DNA of 5,470 nt from Candidatus Zambryskibacteria bacterium CG_4_9_14_3_um_filter_40_16 (GTDB taxonomy: Bacteria; Patescibacteriota; Minisyncoccia; Phycocordibacterales; Zambryskibacteraceae), in the NCBI GenBank assembly GCA_002791475.1, contig PFXE01000023.1:1-5470 (forward strand), given 5' to 3'. Numbering within the stretch: the stretch's first letter is position 1; every line of letters begins with the position of its first letter. Position numbers and translations under genes: made by a program. The notes beneath the pieces were generated by a model. It made no database searches. It was not told the DNA's origin and saw only the letters and a list, made by a program, of their open reading frames with translations. Below, in pieces: positions 5,457 to 5,470 of the stretch.

Positions 5457-5470
5457 AAAATAAAGCTAAA

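Overview
The window looks like a piece of chromosome from a small-genome bacterium, most likely of the Candidate Phyla Radiation (Patescibacteria, Parcubacteria-like). The main clue is the C-terminal module of the first protein (C-G-D-K-H-W-H ... D-G-T ... C-G-Y-G-K), which I recall from secreted hypothetical proteins of that group. The moderate-to-low GC, short intergenic gaps, small accessory genes and several starts without a Shine-Dalgarno sequence also fit. The phylum is an inference; no rRNA or single-copy marker phylogeny is available here. TGA acts as a stop and all reading frames are intact, so the standard bacterial code applies.

Layout. One gene lies on the + strand (6-1421). It encodes a membrane-anchored extracellular protein with an EF-hand-type calcium loop, a papain/C39-like cysteine-peptidase domain with a plausible Cys-His-Asp triad, and a C-terminal Cys/His module. 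It converges on a run of minus-strand genes and is separated from them by an intrinsic terminator whose U-tract faces the minus strand. Reading the minus strand from the right-hand end, the order is: a 69-aa basic protein with a CCCH zinc-binding pattern, in a complete unit of its own (promoter, strong SD, 15-bp-stem terminator); a VTT/DedA-like membrane protein followed 25 bp later by the translational GTPase TypA/BipA, probably one operon from an extended -10 promoter; an AhpD-like/carboxymuconolactone-decarboxylase-family protein with the full Glu/CxxC/His active site and its own candidate promoter; and a 114-aa protein whose middle resembles a ribbon-helix-helix domain, ending at the convergent terminator.

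How they work together. TypA (ribosome assembly and stress adaptation), the AhpD-like protein (thiol peroxidase/redox) and the VTT protein (membrane lipid or ion homeostasis) are housekeeping or stress functions. They are neighbours, but nothing in the sequence ties them into one pathway. The surface cysteine-peptidase-like protein and the two small orphan proteins are the least explained parts. No RNA genes, CRISPR arrays, insertion sequences or attachment sites were seen, and no gene-free stretch exceeds about 170 bases.
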